Of a stretch of DNA of 64,000 nucleotides, positions 1 to 14,939 are shown piece after piece. This DNA comes from Pezizomycotina sp. ARF18. Taxonomy: Eukaryota; Ascomycota. Each line of letters starts with the position of its first letter. Position 1 is the stretch's first letter. Both the position numbers and the translations under genes were made by a program. The notes beneath the pieces were generated by a model that did not search any database, was not told where the DNA came from, and saw only the letters and a program-made list of their open reading frames with translations. Where the stretch lies: the NCBI GenBank assembly GCA_002224055.1, contig AZLU01000004.1:306735-370734 (forward strand), in the 5' to 3' direction.

Positions 1-3000
1 TATCCGTTCGAGACAAATTGGCAGGCACAGAAAAAGGATTATATATTATATTCTTATTCGCTCTCCACGAATACAATACATTTGTACCGTACAAAAGAGC
101 TGACAAGAGCACAGGCGAGGGAATAATACTCAGCACTCAATAATCACGCTTTGATCCCTGGGATGAAATTCTCAAGACAATAGCCACGCTTAAGCTTACC
201 TATAAGCCGGCGTCTCGGTCTCACTCGCGTACACGTGAGAATTGGCGCTAAAACATCCCAGGCAAAAATAAATGAAATAAATGAAAAAATTAATGGGTTT
301 CTTTCGTAGTGTGTGCTGCCACCGTCAAAGGAGAGATAAGTGCGAGGTTATGAGGCGTTTTGTCGTTTTGCTCTTACCTTATATTAAAAAAAAAATAAAA
401 TAAAAAATAAAAATAAAAATACGAGGCACAGGAAAACCCAGTAAACGGAGATCTTCATCATCGAAAATTGCACTTTTTTCATCATGATCATGCTAAAAAA
501 TAGATTAATTCTAGAGTCCCATGATTATCGTATATTCACTTCTTATTCGATCAATATGAAATAGACTAAAAAAGAGGGTCCAATCGGCCCCTTCTGTTAG
601 AGAAATTTGGGGTTTGAGGCAGGCTAAGATGTTCATGCGGCATGTGGGGAATTCTCGGACGGTTGGTCGCCGTCTTCCACCGAATCAAAGCTATTTCTTT
701 AAGCCCACTTTAAATAGTTACATTTTCTTCTTCGTGCAACTCGAAGCGGATCAATTATCTCGTCGGAAGACAGAGCAGTACTCCGTGAAGTTGAGGTGTT
801 TGAACAAATCTCCTCCGGGCAGTGAAACGTTTGAAGTCTGAGAGCCCTGGATTTTAGCCTGGAGGTCTAATACGTTTTTGAGAGTTGGATAGCCGATTAA
901 TTCAAGGTCAGAGAGAAATAGTAACAGGTACAGGTCGTCCATTAATCTTTTCCCTCATGAAGTTCAAATATTGCCGGTATTTAGTTATTTTTCCCGTAGT
1001 AATGATCTGATTTTCTTTGGCTGATTGAAGGATCCGGGCTTTGAGGCCTAGCAGAAGGGCTGTGCTCATTCAAATCGCCAGCTGCCAGCCCTCTGCAATC
1101 TGCAATGCATGCATGGTGCCATAGTTATAGCAAAGCAAATCGCTCCTCCTCGGGTTTTTGAATCCTCTATTCCAAAAGAGTATAACCGTACTGCGTAGAG
1201 CAAAAAATGACTTCTAAAATAGTTCAAGATACCTGAAAATCAGACCAGAACAGTAGTCAAAATGGATGAGTTGGCAGAATACCCAGTCTAATTGAATTTT
1301 GAGCGAATTTCCTCTAAAACTGGGGGAGAGCGCTCGCTCTGGTTCGTTTCTAAATCTCAAGCCAGCAGCGGTTTTCGGTTGTACTTCTACTTTCTAACAT
1401 TCGCCGCAGAAACATTCACACGGCGCGACGCCAGTCTGAAAGTAGCAGAGAGCACCGAAAGGAGAAAGCCAACGAGCGAGCGACCGCGCGAATGTTCCGT
1501 TTTATTATAGAGTATTTGGCGATGGGGCCGATCCCCTTGCCAATAAGCTAAATCGGAGCCTTCAAGAGAACCTGCAATGGAGGTCACAAAAAGAAAGGGC
1601 CAAGAATCTCTACTCTGCATACTTATTTTGCAACGATTGTCAATCCAGGAAAATCTCAAGATTTCTTAGCTCGATCCAACAAAGTACAAGGATGTTTAAC
1701 TCAAGCGATTTATTTCTATTCTAGTTCTTTTTTAAGGCAATAGCAAAACGTCTTTTTTTAAGAAAAATAAATAAATAAAAAAAAAAAAAAAGTAATAATA
1801 TCGTCCTTATCGTATATCAGTTTCGGCGAACATCAAAGTTCAGGAAGGTATCATCGTATGATATCGTTAAATATATTCAGGAACGACCAAGAACAGGCTT
1901 CTATTTCAATAAGCGAAAACGGGAATAGTTCTATTCCTTGCATTTTGTGAGGCGAGAAGTTGCTCGTATTGCAATGAATATCTCGAAAGGGAGAAAAGGG
2001 AAACTCGAGCAAGGCTATTCTCAAGGCCCTGAAGGCTAGGATCGTATACTATATTAGAAGGGTTACCTATAGCATGGCTATTATCTAAGTTTAAACCAGG
2101 GTAAACGTTCTGCATAATAGTTGGTGTTTATTATAACTCAACTTCTATATAGTTAAACAGTACAAATATACTCTATAATTTCAACACAAAAAGCACTATT
2201 CTCAAGGAAGTCATTACTTCGCGACTTCGATTAGGTTTTGAAAAAGACGCTAAACGTCAACAAGGCCATCGCAGATCTTTTTTAAGCAGTTCACTTTTAA
2301 ATGGAGAAAAAAAAAAAAACCAATATCGGAGCGGATCGATAATATCCTCTTGATTGCCTTCTCCGACCGTAAATGCCGCCGTTATATGCGCATCTTGGAG
2401 TCAAGATCTCGTTTACAATAGTCTACTGTTCTGAAATTATAGATCCAAGTTTTTCTTGTTTCCTGACTGCTTAATATTGTTCATATGACCCGTTTCGTTA
2501 CCGTGCTGGGTGGAGAAAATATTTTCCCGTCGCGAAAGAAACAAACGAGAATTAAAAAAAACACTGCATCCGTATGTATGTACATGTCGCATGCCGTCAA
2601 GGACGATATTACTGGCTCTCTTGATTTCTTCTTTTTAAGAATTTAATTTAATTTCCTATCTCTCTAAGATTTTTTCCATGCTAATCAGTCTTAAAACCTC
2701 TTGAGATCGATGGTGCTCCAAGACCTCAGCCCTCGAGATTTCTCTTCGAACGGAGGAGTTGCTTAAACAAGTGGGGCAAAAAAAAATATATATATATACA
2801 GTGCAATATTTTCCACTCTTTAATTTCATTAGCCACGTTCGTTCCCCACTTTCTGCTTGAAAGCAGAAAAGAAAAGCGACCGATAGTTAGAGAACCAGAA
2901 AAGAAAAAGAAAAAAAAAATGGAAAGAGAGCTAAGGTAGGGGCCGATTATCCGTTCACCACCTTTTATGCAAGTGATCAAAACATCACCATCCTAGAGCG

Positions 3001-6000
3001 GGAGCCTCCCGATATGAGCAGAACACTAGCAGGAAAGCGAAAAGCTGAGTAGAGAGTTTTTCAGTTACGCAGTTTTGTTCTGTCTTTATTTGAGACAGTG
3101 TCGCAATATCACGAATTAAAAAAAAAAAAATTCAACTTTTGAGTGTTTAGTGGAGCAACATCATCGTCACAGCACATCGTGTTGAAGCAACTACCGACTA
3201 TTACGAGCTTAAATAAGCGATGGACCTTTCTTTATTACGGTAAAAGTCCTATTCCTAAAACACCATACGTACAGGGTCTAGAATTTCCTAACCACGGCTT
3301 GTCCTTCTCCATCTAGAGTTATATCGTTATTCCGTCCCAGCCACAAGTTAGAGAAAAAAAGGACCATGTCAAGATCAGGTCCTTGTAAAAGAAAAGAATA
3401 GATAAAATGGCCTCTCTTACCAAGTAAATAAGGGATAATATTAATTACTCGCCAAGTTCAGGTACAAGATTGTGGAGTCCGTTTTTTTTTTTTTTTTTTT
3501 TTTTTTTTTTGTGGCTTTTCGTTATCTTGCTTTGATCTTTGAGACTTGCAGTTGCTCCACAACGTAAGAGGGTCTTCCCTGTAAGACTCCTCACACTTTC
3601 GTTTCCCTTCAACAGGAAATTTCAATCTGTGGCCACAGAGGGAGAATGCACTCTACAACAGGTAATTTTGACGACAACAACACCTACCAAAGAGCAAAGA
3701 AGTAGCTCAGTTAAAAGAGACCGCAGCTCGCAGCTTTTGTTTCCCTTTGTTTCGTTGGTAAAACCAAGTAAAAGAAATAAAAAAGACACATAATAAGAGT
3801 GTGTATTATTTTATCCGATGCAGGTTGTCCAGTCCCCTGCCCTTAAAGCATAGTATATTTCACAAGCATTAAGTCCTCAGTGCAGTATACGGGCAACTGT
3901 GGGTTATTTTCATGGCACCATTATTGATAAATTATTATTCGACAACAGAGATTATGTGGAAATCTTTTTCTCAACTCTCCCCGCAATGTGTGTCCGTTTC
4001 CTCCTCTTATTCCACACGTTAGACACAAGCGTAATCTGAGATCAACCCATCTTACTGTCCAATGATATATAATAACATTCGGCATCCGCCGTCAAGATAA
4101 ACAAAACGGTCAGGCGTCAGGCGTCAGGCCCAGCGAGGAGGATTCAACAAACATAGGTTCTTGGAGTATAATAGTAATACCATTTACTGGGTTAACTTTA
4201 CTGGACAGTAATAGTTGTTTCGGCAAGGCTATCCGAACATTCTCTAGAGCGATATAACTTTGCATCTGTATATTTCATGTTATTGTACATATACTTTTTA
4301 TTTTCAATGTGCGACCTTCTATTAACAAAAACATTCCAGAAATTTTTAGACCTACTAGCTAGCATTTTATTTTTTACCGTGTACGTCTATTCAATGTTAG
4401 CATGTGGCAGCGCAGTTGCGCAGTATTTCTCGACGATGAATAATGAATGATTCGTGAAATGCTGCTTATTCCGTCAATATATACCTTGTCTTCAATATCA
4501 ACCTTGTCAAAGAGAAACTTTCTTTTAACATGGACATGGCACACGGTGACATGGTAGACTGCAACTTCTAGGATTTTAAAGAACGCAAATATTCGAATGA
4601 AGCTAGTTAGCAAAAGGCTAATTAAGATAGGTAGATAGCTACCCAGCACTAGTCGAGATAGAAATTCCCAGCGATATAAAAGTCGTCCTTCTGATCGAGC
4701 CGTACGGCCGTCCGTACTAGCAGATGCACACGGTCTAGAAATTGAGCTAAAGCAGGCTATGTAAAATTTGGGGAGAGGGCAAACTTTTGTGTAATATCTG
4801 GGCAACTGGGATATTTAGTGTCGCTAGCTATCACGAACCCCCAGAACATCCTATACCTTGCCAGCGCACAGACGGGTCTCCAAATGAACAGCCGCATAGC
4901 CTCCAGAGAGAAAAATTTTACCAGAGCGGAATGAGATGAAAAAACAAGAGACGAATGTGGCAACGGCCGGCTTCGATCACCTGAAATGCGCAAGTCCGCG
5001 GGGCAAAAAAAAAAAAAAAAAAAAAAAAACGCACCATGCTACCAAATATCCATGAAGAAAAAACGCAGATGTTTAATTTTAGAGATAAATAATGAATGAA
5101 AAACGACCGTTAACCGTTCTTCAGGTAATTATTAGAACAAATTTCAATCCATGGCCTGCAAAGGCAGGGCAGGGCAAAGAAGACGTATGCACTGTGGATC
5201 TTTTATAACGGTTCGGCAGCAACGATCCGGGTCTGGGGGAGTTCTGCAATCTTGCTGTATTTGTGGAAGTATAGTGGAGTCTTCATTTTGATTGCGAAGC
5301 TCTTTACGTGTTTATTAGATATTGATTGCCCTAGAAATCATATCAAGGCTGTTAATGTGGTGTCATATGTGCATGATGATTGGAGGGTAATTTTCCTAAT
5401 ATCGTCGACGACCGATCGATAGCTATAGTATATATAGATTCATATTATTGTTATTACCACCACAAAAGTTCCTAGTAAACAGAGGTTTTTTTCTATAACT
5501 TCATCGCGCATTTATATAAAGATGCAATAAGCCTTCAATAATACGTGTTTACCTTCCTTGCAAGGCGCGTAGATAGCAAGCAAGACATTGAATCCTCCAA
5601 AATTCCCTTTTTCTTAATACGTGATATCAGAGGTTACAGAAATGATATTCCGAGCGAATACGGAATAATTCCTTCCCTTTTTATTCCAAAAAAAAAAAAA
5701 AAAATTTCTAAGCCTTGTCACAGAACTGCGAAAATGGTTTATAGAGCTTCTTTCTATTCAATTGCAAGTCGGGTTTATTATTCTTCGAGAATTCGGTCGA
5801 AGTTGTCACTACATATCCCCCCATGTTCCGTTCAAGCAGGAAACGTGGTGCCAGATTGGGAAAAACAAAGTTCAGATTGAGAAAATTCTCCGATGATAAG
5901 TTTTTTTTTTTTTGAAAAAAAAACGATAAACAAATAAAATGTAACCACGGCATCAAACGAACGAAAAGAGAATATCCACTCTTTCATAAAATTTGGTCCG

Positions 6001-9000
6001 TCGCGGCCAATATCCCGTTTATACTCCACCGAAGACTTTTTCTGTTCTTCGATACGAAGCCGAGTTATTTCCTGAACCCTTGAAATGTATTATAATATTT
6101 CTTGGTTAACACGAGTCATGAATCGTGATCATTTTTTCACTTTTCATGAGTAGAAATGAGTCGGAATGAATTTTTGCTACGAAGCTTCTATATTTGGCGG
6201 GAATCAGGCAGTAATAGCATACATTTTTCTGCACGTTAATTTCAAAAATAAAAGATCTTCTAAAACGGTCCGGCGCTATACCGACCCAGAGTTTACACTG
6301 CCAAGTAGAGAAAAAATCACACAAAACCTTTCGATGATCTCTCAAGCAGGGTTTCCTGAAGATGAGGATTCAAGCTATTACCCGTAAAGAAACAGAAAAT
6401 GGAACGGCCGGGGAGGGAGGGTGGGATATTCACGAGAGTTTTTTTTTTTACCCCTCCCCTGCGGTATATTTTTCTTGAATGCTTCCCACTGCCCCTCATA
6501 CTAGCTTTTGGGAAGGAAGCCGAAGAGAGGAATTAATGGAAAAGGACAGGGTCACCAAGCGCTAGTAGCTGATCCCAAGTAGAAGCCGAACCCCATAAGT
6601 TGAATATCCAAAATAAGTGGAAAAGCATATGAAAATAGTGTTGCCATTTTTTGCATCATCTGCAGGGATACTATTTCGTAAAATAAAGAAAACACCCTTG
6701 TGATGGCGAAGTTACAAGGAGGGCCTGCTGAGGAAAAAACACAGAAAACCTCGCGAGCAGCGTGCTTTTTTAATCCCAACTCTCTGAAGAATTGAAATTA
6801 ATATATTAAGCGGAATTTAAAATGCTGTGAGCACCCAAGGTAGGAAGGGAAACCTACCAGATTCAAGGGAGTAAAAATGCCCAGGGGTGATAAAACTTCG
6901 TAACGTTATTTTTTTCTGATATCGCATGATGATATTGATACTTTTCCCCTGGAACGACCGTTTTTATCTTCCTCTTCCCTTGTAATAATATATAAGAGAG
7001 AGTGATTGTACTTGTACCTGTACCTGTACAACATCGCCTTATTAATTTCTTTTTCAGTTTTATTTTGAAACCCTTGTTGAATATCGTGGTGAATCGACAA
7101 GGGAATACAAAAAGAATAATAATGACCTCTCGAGCTTAAGAGCAACGATCGAGTGGCTCTTCGTACGAATCCGGGCTGCCTTTTCTCCATTATAAACTCT
7201 GATCGTACGGATAGAATAATAGAATATTCTTCCAGGAGATATTCTCCCGTTAAGCATGGCCACGGGCGGTTATATGTATCACGCAAAAATCTCAGTAGGG
7301 ACTCTTATTGTGGACGCATTCGGCAGAGAAACCTGACGATCACCGGCCGCGATACGTTTTTTCATCGATACGATAAAGGCCCACCATTAACCACGAACCA
7401 CGAACCAAGCCCCAGAAGGAAAAAACGGGGCGGAAAAAAGGAAAGAAAAAGCACTCGAACCATACGTGTCTTAGAATGAACCACACGCCGCGTTCTGGAG
7501 AAATAGAGAGATAGGACCTCCCGCTCTCAGACAAAAGCGTGTCGAAGAATGCCAGAACGCAGAGGAGCTCGTGGCAAAACACCGTTGTCTTGTATTCATC
7601 TCCCGTTGCTGGTTTTTTTCATCTGCCTTTCCCCATTCACGCAATTCGACAAACCCTGCCCCTGGTTTTACGGAGCCCAACAGACTGGGAGACTGGGAAA
7701 AGGGAGATCGTCAAAAAAAAAAATAATAATAAAGAAGAGTTGCGTAAACTCCCAGTAAGTCCAAAAACAGAGTATCATATGCCGAAATCCGAACGTACTG
7801 AAGGCAACAATCGTCGCCCCGAAAGAAGCGATTTATTCTTGTAAGCCTAAACCAGACAACGCAGGAATCTGAATAAATGAATAAAATAAGAATAGTTTTA
7901 TAAAAATACGAGCTTTTTAGAAAGAATAATTGAATAAAGCACCAACATATAAGGAAGGAGTAATTTAGTATTCGAGACAAGAATCTCCTTCTCTTACTCA
8001 CCTGAAGACTATTCCTTCCAATACCCTATATACACCTCCCCCGTGTTCCCACCGTATATATTAGAAATGAAAAGTTGTTAAAAGAGCCCCACCCCAAGAC
8101 AGCATGTCCAAAAAAAAGACATAACGAATCTACAATATTCTCGAACCACACAGCATTTGAGACAAATAGTCGTGAGGTAGACCGGGCCGCGTCGCCTCAG
8201 CGATGTCAAGCACCTCGTGTCGACACGCATTAAGAAGAAAAATAGACCGTGAAACCCTTTTTAAAACCAAAAAAGTCGATCATATTATATCTTCCTAATA
8301 AAAAAAGAAAAAAGCGCACGGCTGAGCCGCTGAGGGCACATGGTCATACCGGTAGTTAGATAAGAAAAGAAAAGAAAGCAAATAATCTCCGTTTAGATTT
8401 TTATTTTATTTATAAGACAATATAAGGACCTTGAAACAAAGTTGAGATGAATGTATAGGTATGTTGCTTTTTGAGGGTCTTGTCATTCGTTGGAGTCCGT
8501 GTGTCTTTTTAATCTTTGATGTTGGTTTAAAGAAGGTGCAGACGGAGGCGCCGTATTAAAGGGGGCACGAAACTATCGCTCCTGAAGAAAAATACTTGAA
8601 TAAGGTCAAGACTCAAGAGGGTGTTAAACTTTTTCATCTTATTTTGAACAAATAAATATATTGTAAATCCAACTGCACAAATATCGAGAGAAAAAAGGAC
8701 TGATATTTAAAGACTATATAAGTAAAATAAAATGAATATCTATTTTGAAAACGAGTAAAGAACTAGATCGAATAAGGCTGAAGGGTTGCCTTATCAAGTC
8801 ATCCTTGACGATAGCAGTTTACTTTTCGGTTTGTGTCTGTCCCTTGAGATCGGGTTTTTTTTTGTCTAGCTGCGCGAGGAAATCAAGAATTCTCGATGTG
8901 CATGCGAGATGTGGGTCTAACAGTCACCGGCTTTTGCACGAAATTTTTTTTTTTTTGATACTGCCAACGTACTTGAGTCTTTTCGAATGTGGGAGAGTTT

Positions 9001-12000
9001 TCTAAGAATTTCATTTAGCGATCAAGGGTACTTGTACCTGTACCGGGAACTCGACAGAAGACGATGAAAAATAAACCAATAGAATCGCCTTAATTAACTC
9101 TGGGGGTCCCACCGAGGAGTCGGCTCCTTTCCCGTGGTGTCTTCTTCGATTGTGGCCAAAAAAAAAATAGTAAAAAAAATATGGGGTCACGATTGCTTAG
9201 CTAAGAAGTCTTAGCCCGAAGATTCGAGTGTTGATATCCTTGAATCATCCCTGCCTTACAGACTTTAAAGCAATAACTTGGCGGAGGATGGTGGTGGAGT
9301 GCACATGACATTAATTCGGCAGCATCTCCCAGTTGCCCGAAAAAGAAAGGGCCCTTTATTTTGGGGGCCAACCATTTTCAAACAACTATCTCGGGATACG
9401 CGAGACTTTTCCACCAGATTTTTGTTCCCTGGGAACAAGAAGAATGTAAAAAGTGAGAAAGGGGAGATAACATTAATATCGGTTTCCGGTAGCGAATGAA
9501 TATAAAGGATATTAAGGGGGAAAGGAAAAAAAAAAACTTGCGGCCTTTTTTCTTTTTGCATCTCCAGAACAGAGCGGCAGCGGCTGTTGGGAACAGAACA
9601 GAGTTAGTTAAGCGTCTTTCTTGTGTTTCCAAGCACAGAGAAAAAGAAAAGGCTAGCGGAAACCCTTTTTGAATCTGATTTCATAGCGAACTGGGGTTGA
9701 CATGAGTCGTGCTCGTGCTTTAGTTCACGATTCACCTCTCACGTAAGCGAAAATCAATAAACTAATTTCTTGTCGGTGGTTTTAGTTTCAAGATGCGGCA
9801 AGAGAGAAGTGAAGGGAAGAAAGGCCCCTAAAGTGTCCTTTTCAACTTTTTCAACCACCGTGATTCTCACGCACGAAGGGTTTCCCCCCATTCTCTTCGC
9901 GTGGTTGAAAAGCCAGTTCTTGACGATCGTTTCTGTCATTAGTGGATACCTCTCTTAACAACCTTAGGAATATCGTTTCACTGCGATTGCTTGAATTTTT
10001 GGGGAGAGATCCGTGTGTCCTTTCCTTTTCCCAGATTATTCCCCCGAGAGTGGAATGGTGTCGTGTCGCCGGGATGCGCGTCGAACGATCCGGCGGCGGG
10101 ACATGACCCTCGAAAATTATTAGAGCGTATTGTGTCAAATATCCACAACAAAGTCCGTTTAAGCAGAAAGTAACAACTCCTGCCGCAGCCGTGAACGAAA
10201 GAATAATTGGTGAATATTGGTAAGCTTTTTCTTGGGTTAATTATAAATATAAAAAAAGGGGAATTAAACACTCGCCCGAAAGTGGAGATTTCACACGAAG
10301 TCTCCCCTTACATATAGTGGCTTCGCTCACCTTGTTTTTACGCAATCTCGGTGAGCAGAAAAAACTTGTACCGCATTCGCCAAAAAGAACCTGAAAGAGA
10401 ATAAAAAGTAGAAAAAAATAATAATAATTAACAAATCTTGTTAGATTTTGATTCTTTGGAACGGGAGCTGACTTGAGAAGTAATTCTTTTTTTTTTTTTT
10501 TTAAGTCCGAGTCAGTACCGAAAAATCTTCAAAACTAAAATGGAAAAATCGATATTGTTTCTACGCACGATTCGGATTCTAGTGTGGCAAAGATTTCTTT
10601 GTAGAAGGTTGACTCGAGTTTGGGGTTCAATAAATATAGTGACACTGTGAGCCTTAGTGTCCTTTTAGCTGCAGTGACATCATTTCTAGTGAGAATATCG
10701 GGAGGCCGCAAAAAGGAAAAAGGTTTAAAAAATAAAAACAAACGGTATTTATTGGCATCTTTCGCTCTTTAGTCTTCGTTGCAGATACAGTTCTAGGGAC
10801 GAAGAGGTTACAAGAATGAGTGATAAAAAACTGTACAGCCACTGTTAGCCTTTTATTCATATAAGTATACTGCAGCGAGAAAGAAGGCTTGTGAAAGACG
10901 TTAATATTTCCCAGACAGAGATAAACACTGGTCTGACCACTTTCTGTGCGACGATGTAGAGGCACAGGTATAGATTTAGCTCGCCGCTGTAACGATAATA
11001 AAAAATAAAAGAGTTAGCGGGAAACAGGGATGTGTGGGAATCATAGGATGGACGGATCGCCCGGGCTGCTTCAAACCGAATGGCGGTTTTGGGGAGTGTC
11101 TTTTCGCCTGGGTAGGTTCTGGGTGTGTTGCGATTGGCGGAGAGCGTCAAAAGGTCCCCTGGTGGTATCGTTAAAATATCTTAAATAAACCAAAGGGCGG
11201 ATCACACAGTTTATTCTCTTGAAAGGATAAACATCCAATAAGAGACTGGACGAACGACAATTAAGCGGGAAAATGTATCGCGACCTGGTTTTTGCTGTCC
11301 CAAAATTGATCACGATAATAATAATATTATAGCACGAATTATATTGTGATAATAAGAGTGATATTATTGTAACAGTGCGAATGTAAATCAGAAACTGTTT
11401 TGAATATTTTTTTCCTCAACGATTTTTCTGAATAGAGTGTATCTTTCAGAGTAAAGATTTTCAGTGAATTATAATTGAAAATAAAAAATAAAAAAATAGA
11501 GAACGTGGAAACGATCCGATACTGAAGCGAAGAAAACAAATCGAGTTTCTGCATTTATCCTGAAAAAGCCAGAAAAGCATGTTCACGATCTGTCCAAGAG
11601 TTAATAAATCAGTTATATAATTCATATATTACAAAGGAGTATTGAAATTGTTTTTTTTTTTTTTTTCCTAAGCCTCCTGCTATCACAGAAGCAGAGTCAA
11701 CAGTATATAATAGCGAGATGACCAAAAGCACTCAGGCGGCGGCTATACAGCACGGCACGAAGCTAGCGACTCTATAGAGAGTCCCGTCTGTCGCGTTTGC
11801 TTTGAGAAGTACAACCGGCAAAGGAGTGGATAATTGATCACAAACTCTCGGTCGAGACCTCGAACTCTTAATTCGCGACACGAATTTTGAGGGAACGCTA
11901 TCCTGAGTTGGCTTTTTAAAGGGGAAATAGAATGAAAAAGGAATTGGATAACGAGTGCACGGCAGTGATCAGCAAATTCTTGAAAAAAGTGAAAATAGTA

Positions 12001-12540
12001 TTCACTCTCTCTGCAGATTCGTAACTAGAAAAACTCCCCGAAATAAATAATCAGAATATCTGCTTTCTCGTTTATAAAATTAAAAACAACTGAAATTGAA
12101 GCAAAAAATCGTATATGTGGGGCAGAACTGCAATTAAAACTCGAGGAGAGAAAAAAAAAGGGGAGGTTACTCTTAAAAAAGTTCGTAGTCAAACCAACCT
12201 TGGCTTGGTGCGGTGTCAGCACATGCACACCTTTTCACATGGAACCACGTAATAATATCAACTCGCACGTACCTGAGCTATCACGCCAGTGAAAAATATT
12301 AGAATATCCAGGTATCGATAAAGGATAAGAGATATATACCCAATTTAACCAGCGAATATTTAAGTGTGGAGGGGGCTCGCGGAACAGAGGCCGAAGTGAG
12401 GCACTTTATTTAACGTGGGGGGATGCTGCTAGGTTTAAATACTAGCACGGTATTCTTTTGGATTTAAAGTCGTTCCCGCGGCGTTTTAATTTGGAGATAA
12501 CGTTTGATAAATGTAATTCGCGGTTAGTATTTTCAAAAGC
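1..12540. other. Gene-free AT-rich region
   Basis: I see no recognisable protein, RNA gene or transposon in this 12.5 kb. Open frames are short, mutually overlapping on both strands and low in complexity. The DNA is AT-rich and broken by long homopolymers, for example 29 T at 3482-3510 and about 25 A near 4986-5010. A short direct repeat (GTCAGGC three times) lies at about 4111-4132. Copies of a CTTGTACCTGTACC-like motif lie near 925, 3460, 7010 and 9030. Confidence 0.6.
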
Positions 12541-12581
12541 TTGGTATATATAAACAATAAGAGTGCGTCGCAAAAGCAAAA

Positions 12582-12839
12582 ATGTTTCTTGGATACTTAA
12601 ATAAAGAAGGAAAAGTAAGAGCGCACAGAAATAGTGATACCAGTAAGATTACTTGTATTCGTGTGCTCAAGCTCCCGGACGGATACCGTCTAGACTTTGC
12701 GGGAGAAGCTGCCGATCAACACGGACGGCAGCATGGCATGTCGTGCTCACAAAAGCATCACCAGGAAGTATTCGTATTCGGTGATAATCTTTTAGGTAGC
12801 CGCCCGGACTGGAACGAGAAACGACCCTGTCATACGTAA
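12582..12839 (+). CDS. Possible small ORF of unknown function (85 aa)
   Basis: An uninterrupted 85-codon frame starts at an ATG preceded by an A-rich context (AAAAGCAAAA), with a TATATATA box about 40 nt upstream. The product is hydrophilic, has three Cys and a His-rich centre (HGRQHGMSCSQKHH), and lacks a signal peptide or membrane segment. I recognise no family. The promoter-like context and balanced composition make it slightly better than neighbouring chance ORFs, but nothing else supports it. It could be random. Confidence 0.15.
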   Translation: MFLGYLNKEGKVRAHRNSDTSKITCIRVLKLPDGYRLDFAGEAADQHGRQHGMSCSQKHHQEVFVFGDNLLGSRPDWNEKRPCHT

Positions 12840-12964
12840 AGACTACGGGAACTATTGAGAGATTGCCCGGCGATATAACCGGAGCGTGATACCTGCAAGT
12901 CAGCCTCGGGGGTTTGTCAAAATATCCTGGGCTCTGAGAACTCTTCGGGCAGGAAGCCCCCCCC

Positions 12965-12998
<34 letters not shown>

Positions 12999-14520
12999 TC
13001 CAGGCGCAGTTTTTACCTGGTATAGGCCCATTTTGGACAGGGAAATCTTTCCCCTTGTCCTGCTTCTCGGCTGAACCTGATTTGCTTTTGCTTTGAAGGT
13101 GAGGAATTAATTTTAGACCTTTTCAGCACTTGATGCTTTTTTTTGACGCCTGAGCTTGAGCTTTTCGGATCGTTTTGGCAGTGGTCACTCGCACAAAAGC
13201 CCATGACGCCTTGAAGCGCAAAAAACCTGGCCTTCATAGAATGGTTAGGATCTCTCTTCGTGCCTAATGAGGACAGTGGCGTTCCGGTTGAGCGAATTGG
13301 CGTTGGAGGGGGGCATTACTTGCAAGGCAAGGAGGTGGGGGTCTCACATTTCCTGATAGAAAAAGGGAAAGCGCTACAAAAGGATACCAACTAAAAAAAA
13401 AAAGTGTCTTGGAAGGAGAACTGTAAGGTGAAAATTTATTTCTTAGCGGCATCGGGAGGACGAAACGTAATCTTTCTCTTTGTGGATCTTTGCACAGTAC
13501 AAATCATCGCTATTGAAAAATCGTGATGAACGATGTCAAGGGCACACTTACAAAGGAAGGAGGAGTTGAGATTGCTGAAAGGAGAAAGCCGACAACCGAG
13601 GAAACACTTGGACGATAATATTTCGATATCGTGCTATCTATTATTGGTAGTGGGAGATGTATACAATAGAGTACAGCGTCATATATTTTCTCCTTAAAAT
13701 CTTTCGAGACGATCTTTTTGGAGTATTCGGGACCGGAGATATCGAAGAGATCGGTAGAGACATGCAGTCGATAATCCTTTCTTCCCCGGCCAATGAGGCC
13801 CAAAGGAAGCATGTGTACGTTGCCCCAAAAGAAGAAAGAGCTGGTGTTTCGTTTGTGGCCTAAAAGTGGTTGACAGAACCAACGGAAACGAGAAATAAGG
13901 CTTCAAGCGATGAGTTATCGCAAACCGAACGAACGGAGCACGAACCTCTCGTTTTTTCGTTTCCATCGTATGTCAATATATCACGGCTTGTAAAGTGCCT
14001 CTCTCGAACAATTAGGAGCGCTGTGAACTGTCCCTGGAGGCACACTGCGAGGAAATAGCCAGTGAGAAAAAGAGACGTTAGATTCTATTACTTAGTATTT
14101 TACAGCAGGACCGTGAAAGAAAGAAAGTGAGGAAAAGATGCAAGAGACAACAGCGTACCCTGTACCTGAATCAAGCATGATGCTTAAAGCGGCAGGGGAT
14201 GTACTTGCGACCACACTTAACCCCCCCCCCCCCAGGCGGATGTCGATCTGGAGCGAAAAGAAAAAAGGACCACATCCTAGACGGTTGTACCGGGGAAGAA
14301 CGAGAGGAGGGAAGTGACCTGACGGCTACCGGAGAAAACTGACGATACAGTGGGGAAAATGGGAAAAAAAAAGAAAAGAGATACAAATACCAATTGCCAG
14401 CCGAAATGGCTGGTGAAGAAAGAAAAAGAAGGGAAATAAGGATAGAAGAGATACAGTGGTGTGTGTGTAATAATTGAACTTGTACCGGTACATCTTCAAC
14501 TTCTTGGCTCGTCTAAAACA
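12840..14520. other. Gene-free region with homopolymers
   Basis: No gene is seen. It holds a C/A homopolymer junction at 12958-12993 (Cs followed by about 28 A), a run of 13 C at 14221-14233, and short overlapping open frames on both strands that look like chance. Confidence 0.5.
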
Positions 14521-14645
14521 AATAAATAAAATATAAATAAATAAATAAATAATAAATAAATAAATAAATAATTATTATTTGTTACTACTACTACCACTAC
14601 TACTATTACTACTACTACTACTACTACTACTATTATTATATTATT
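14521..14645. repeat. Compound microsatellite (AAAT)n then (TAC)n
   Basis: Tetranucleotide AAAT/AATA units run from about 14521 to 14575. They are followed by TAC/ACT trinucleotide units with interspersed TAT to about 14645. A-rich tracts and an (AAT)n run follow at 14720-14871. This is simple-sequence DNA with no coding interpretation. Confidence 0.85.
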
Positions 14646-14939
14646 ATTTTCTTTTATATTTTCTTCTTCTTGGCAAGTCGGGCCCAGCTTTCCCGTTTCC
14701 CCCCCCTCCATACAGAAAAATACAAAAAAAAAAAATAAAAAAATAAATAAAAAAAAAAAAAAAAAGGAAAATGCAAAAAAAAAATAAATAGAAAATAAAA
14801 CCGAAGAGCGCCCCTAACAAATTTTCTATTTGGCACACCAAAATAAAATATAAAAATAATAATAATAATAATACCGGTAGTGGATAATTTAAATCCTCTT
14901 ACCTCGCTCGTTCTCTTTCTCTATTTGTTCATCTAGCGT

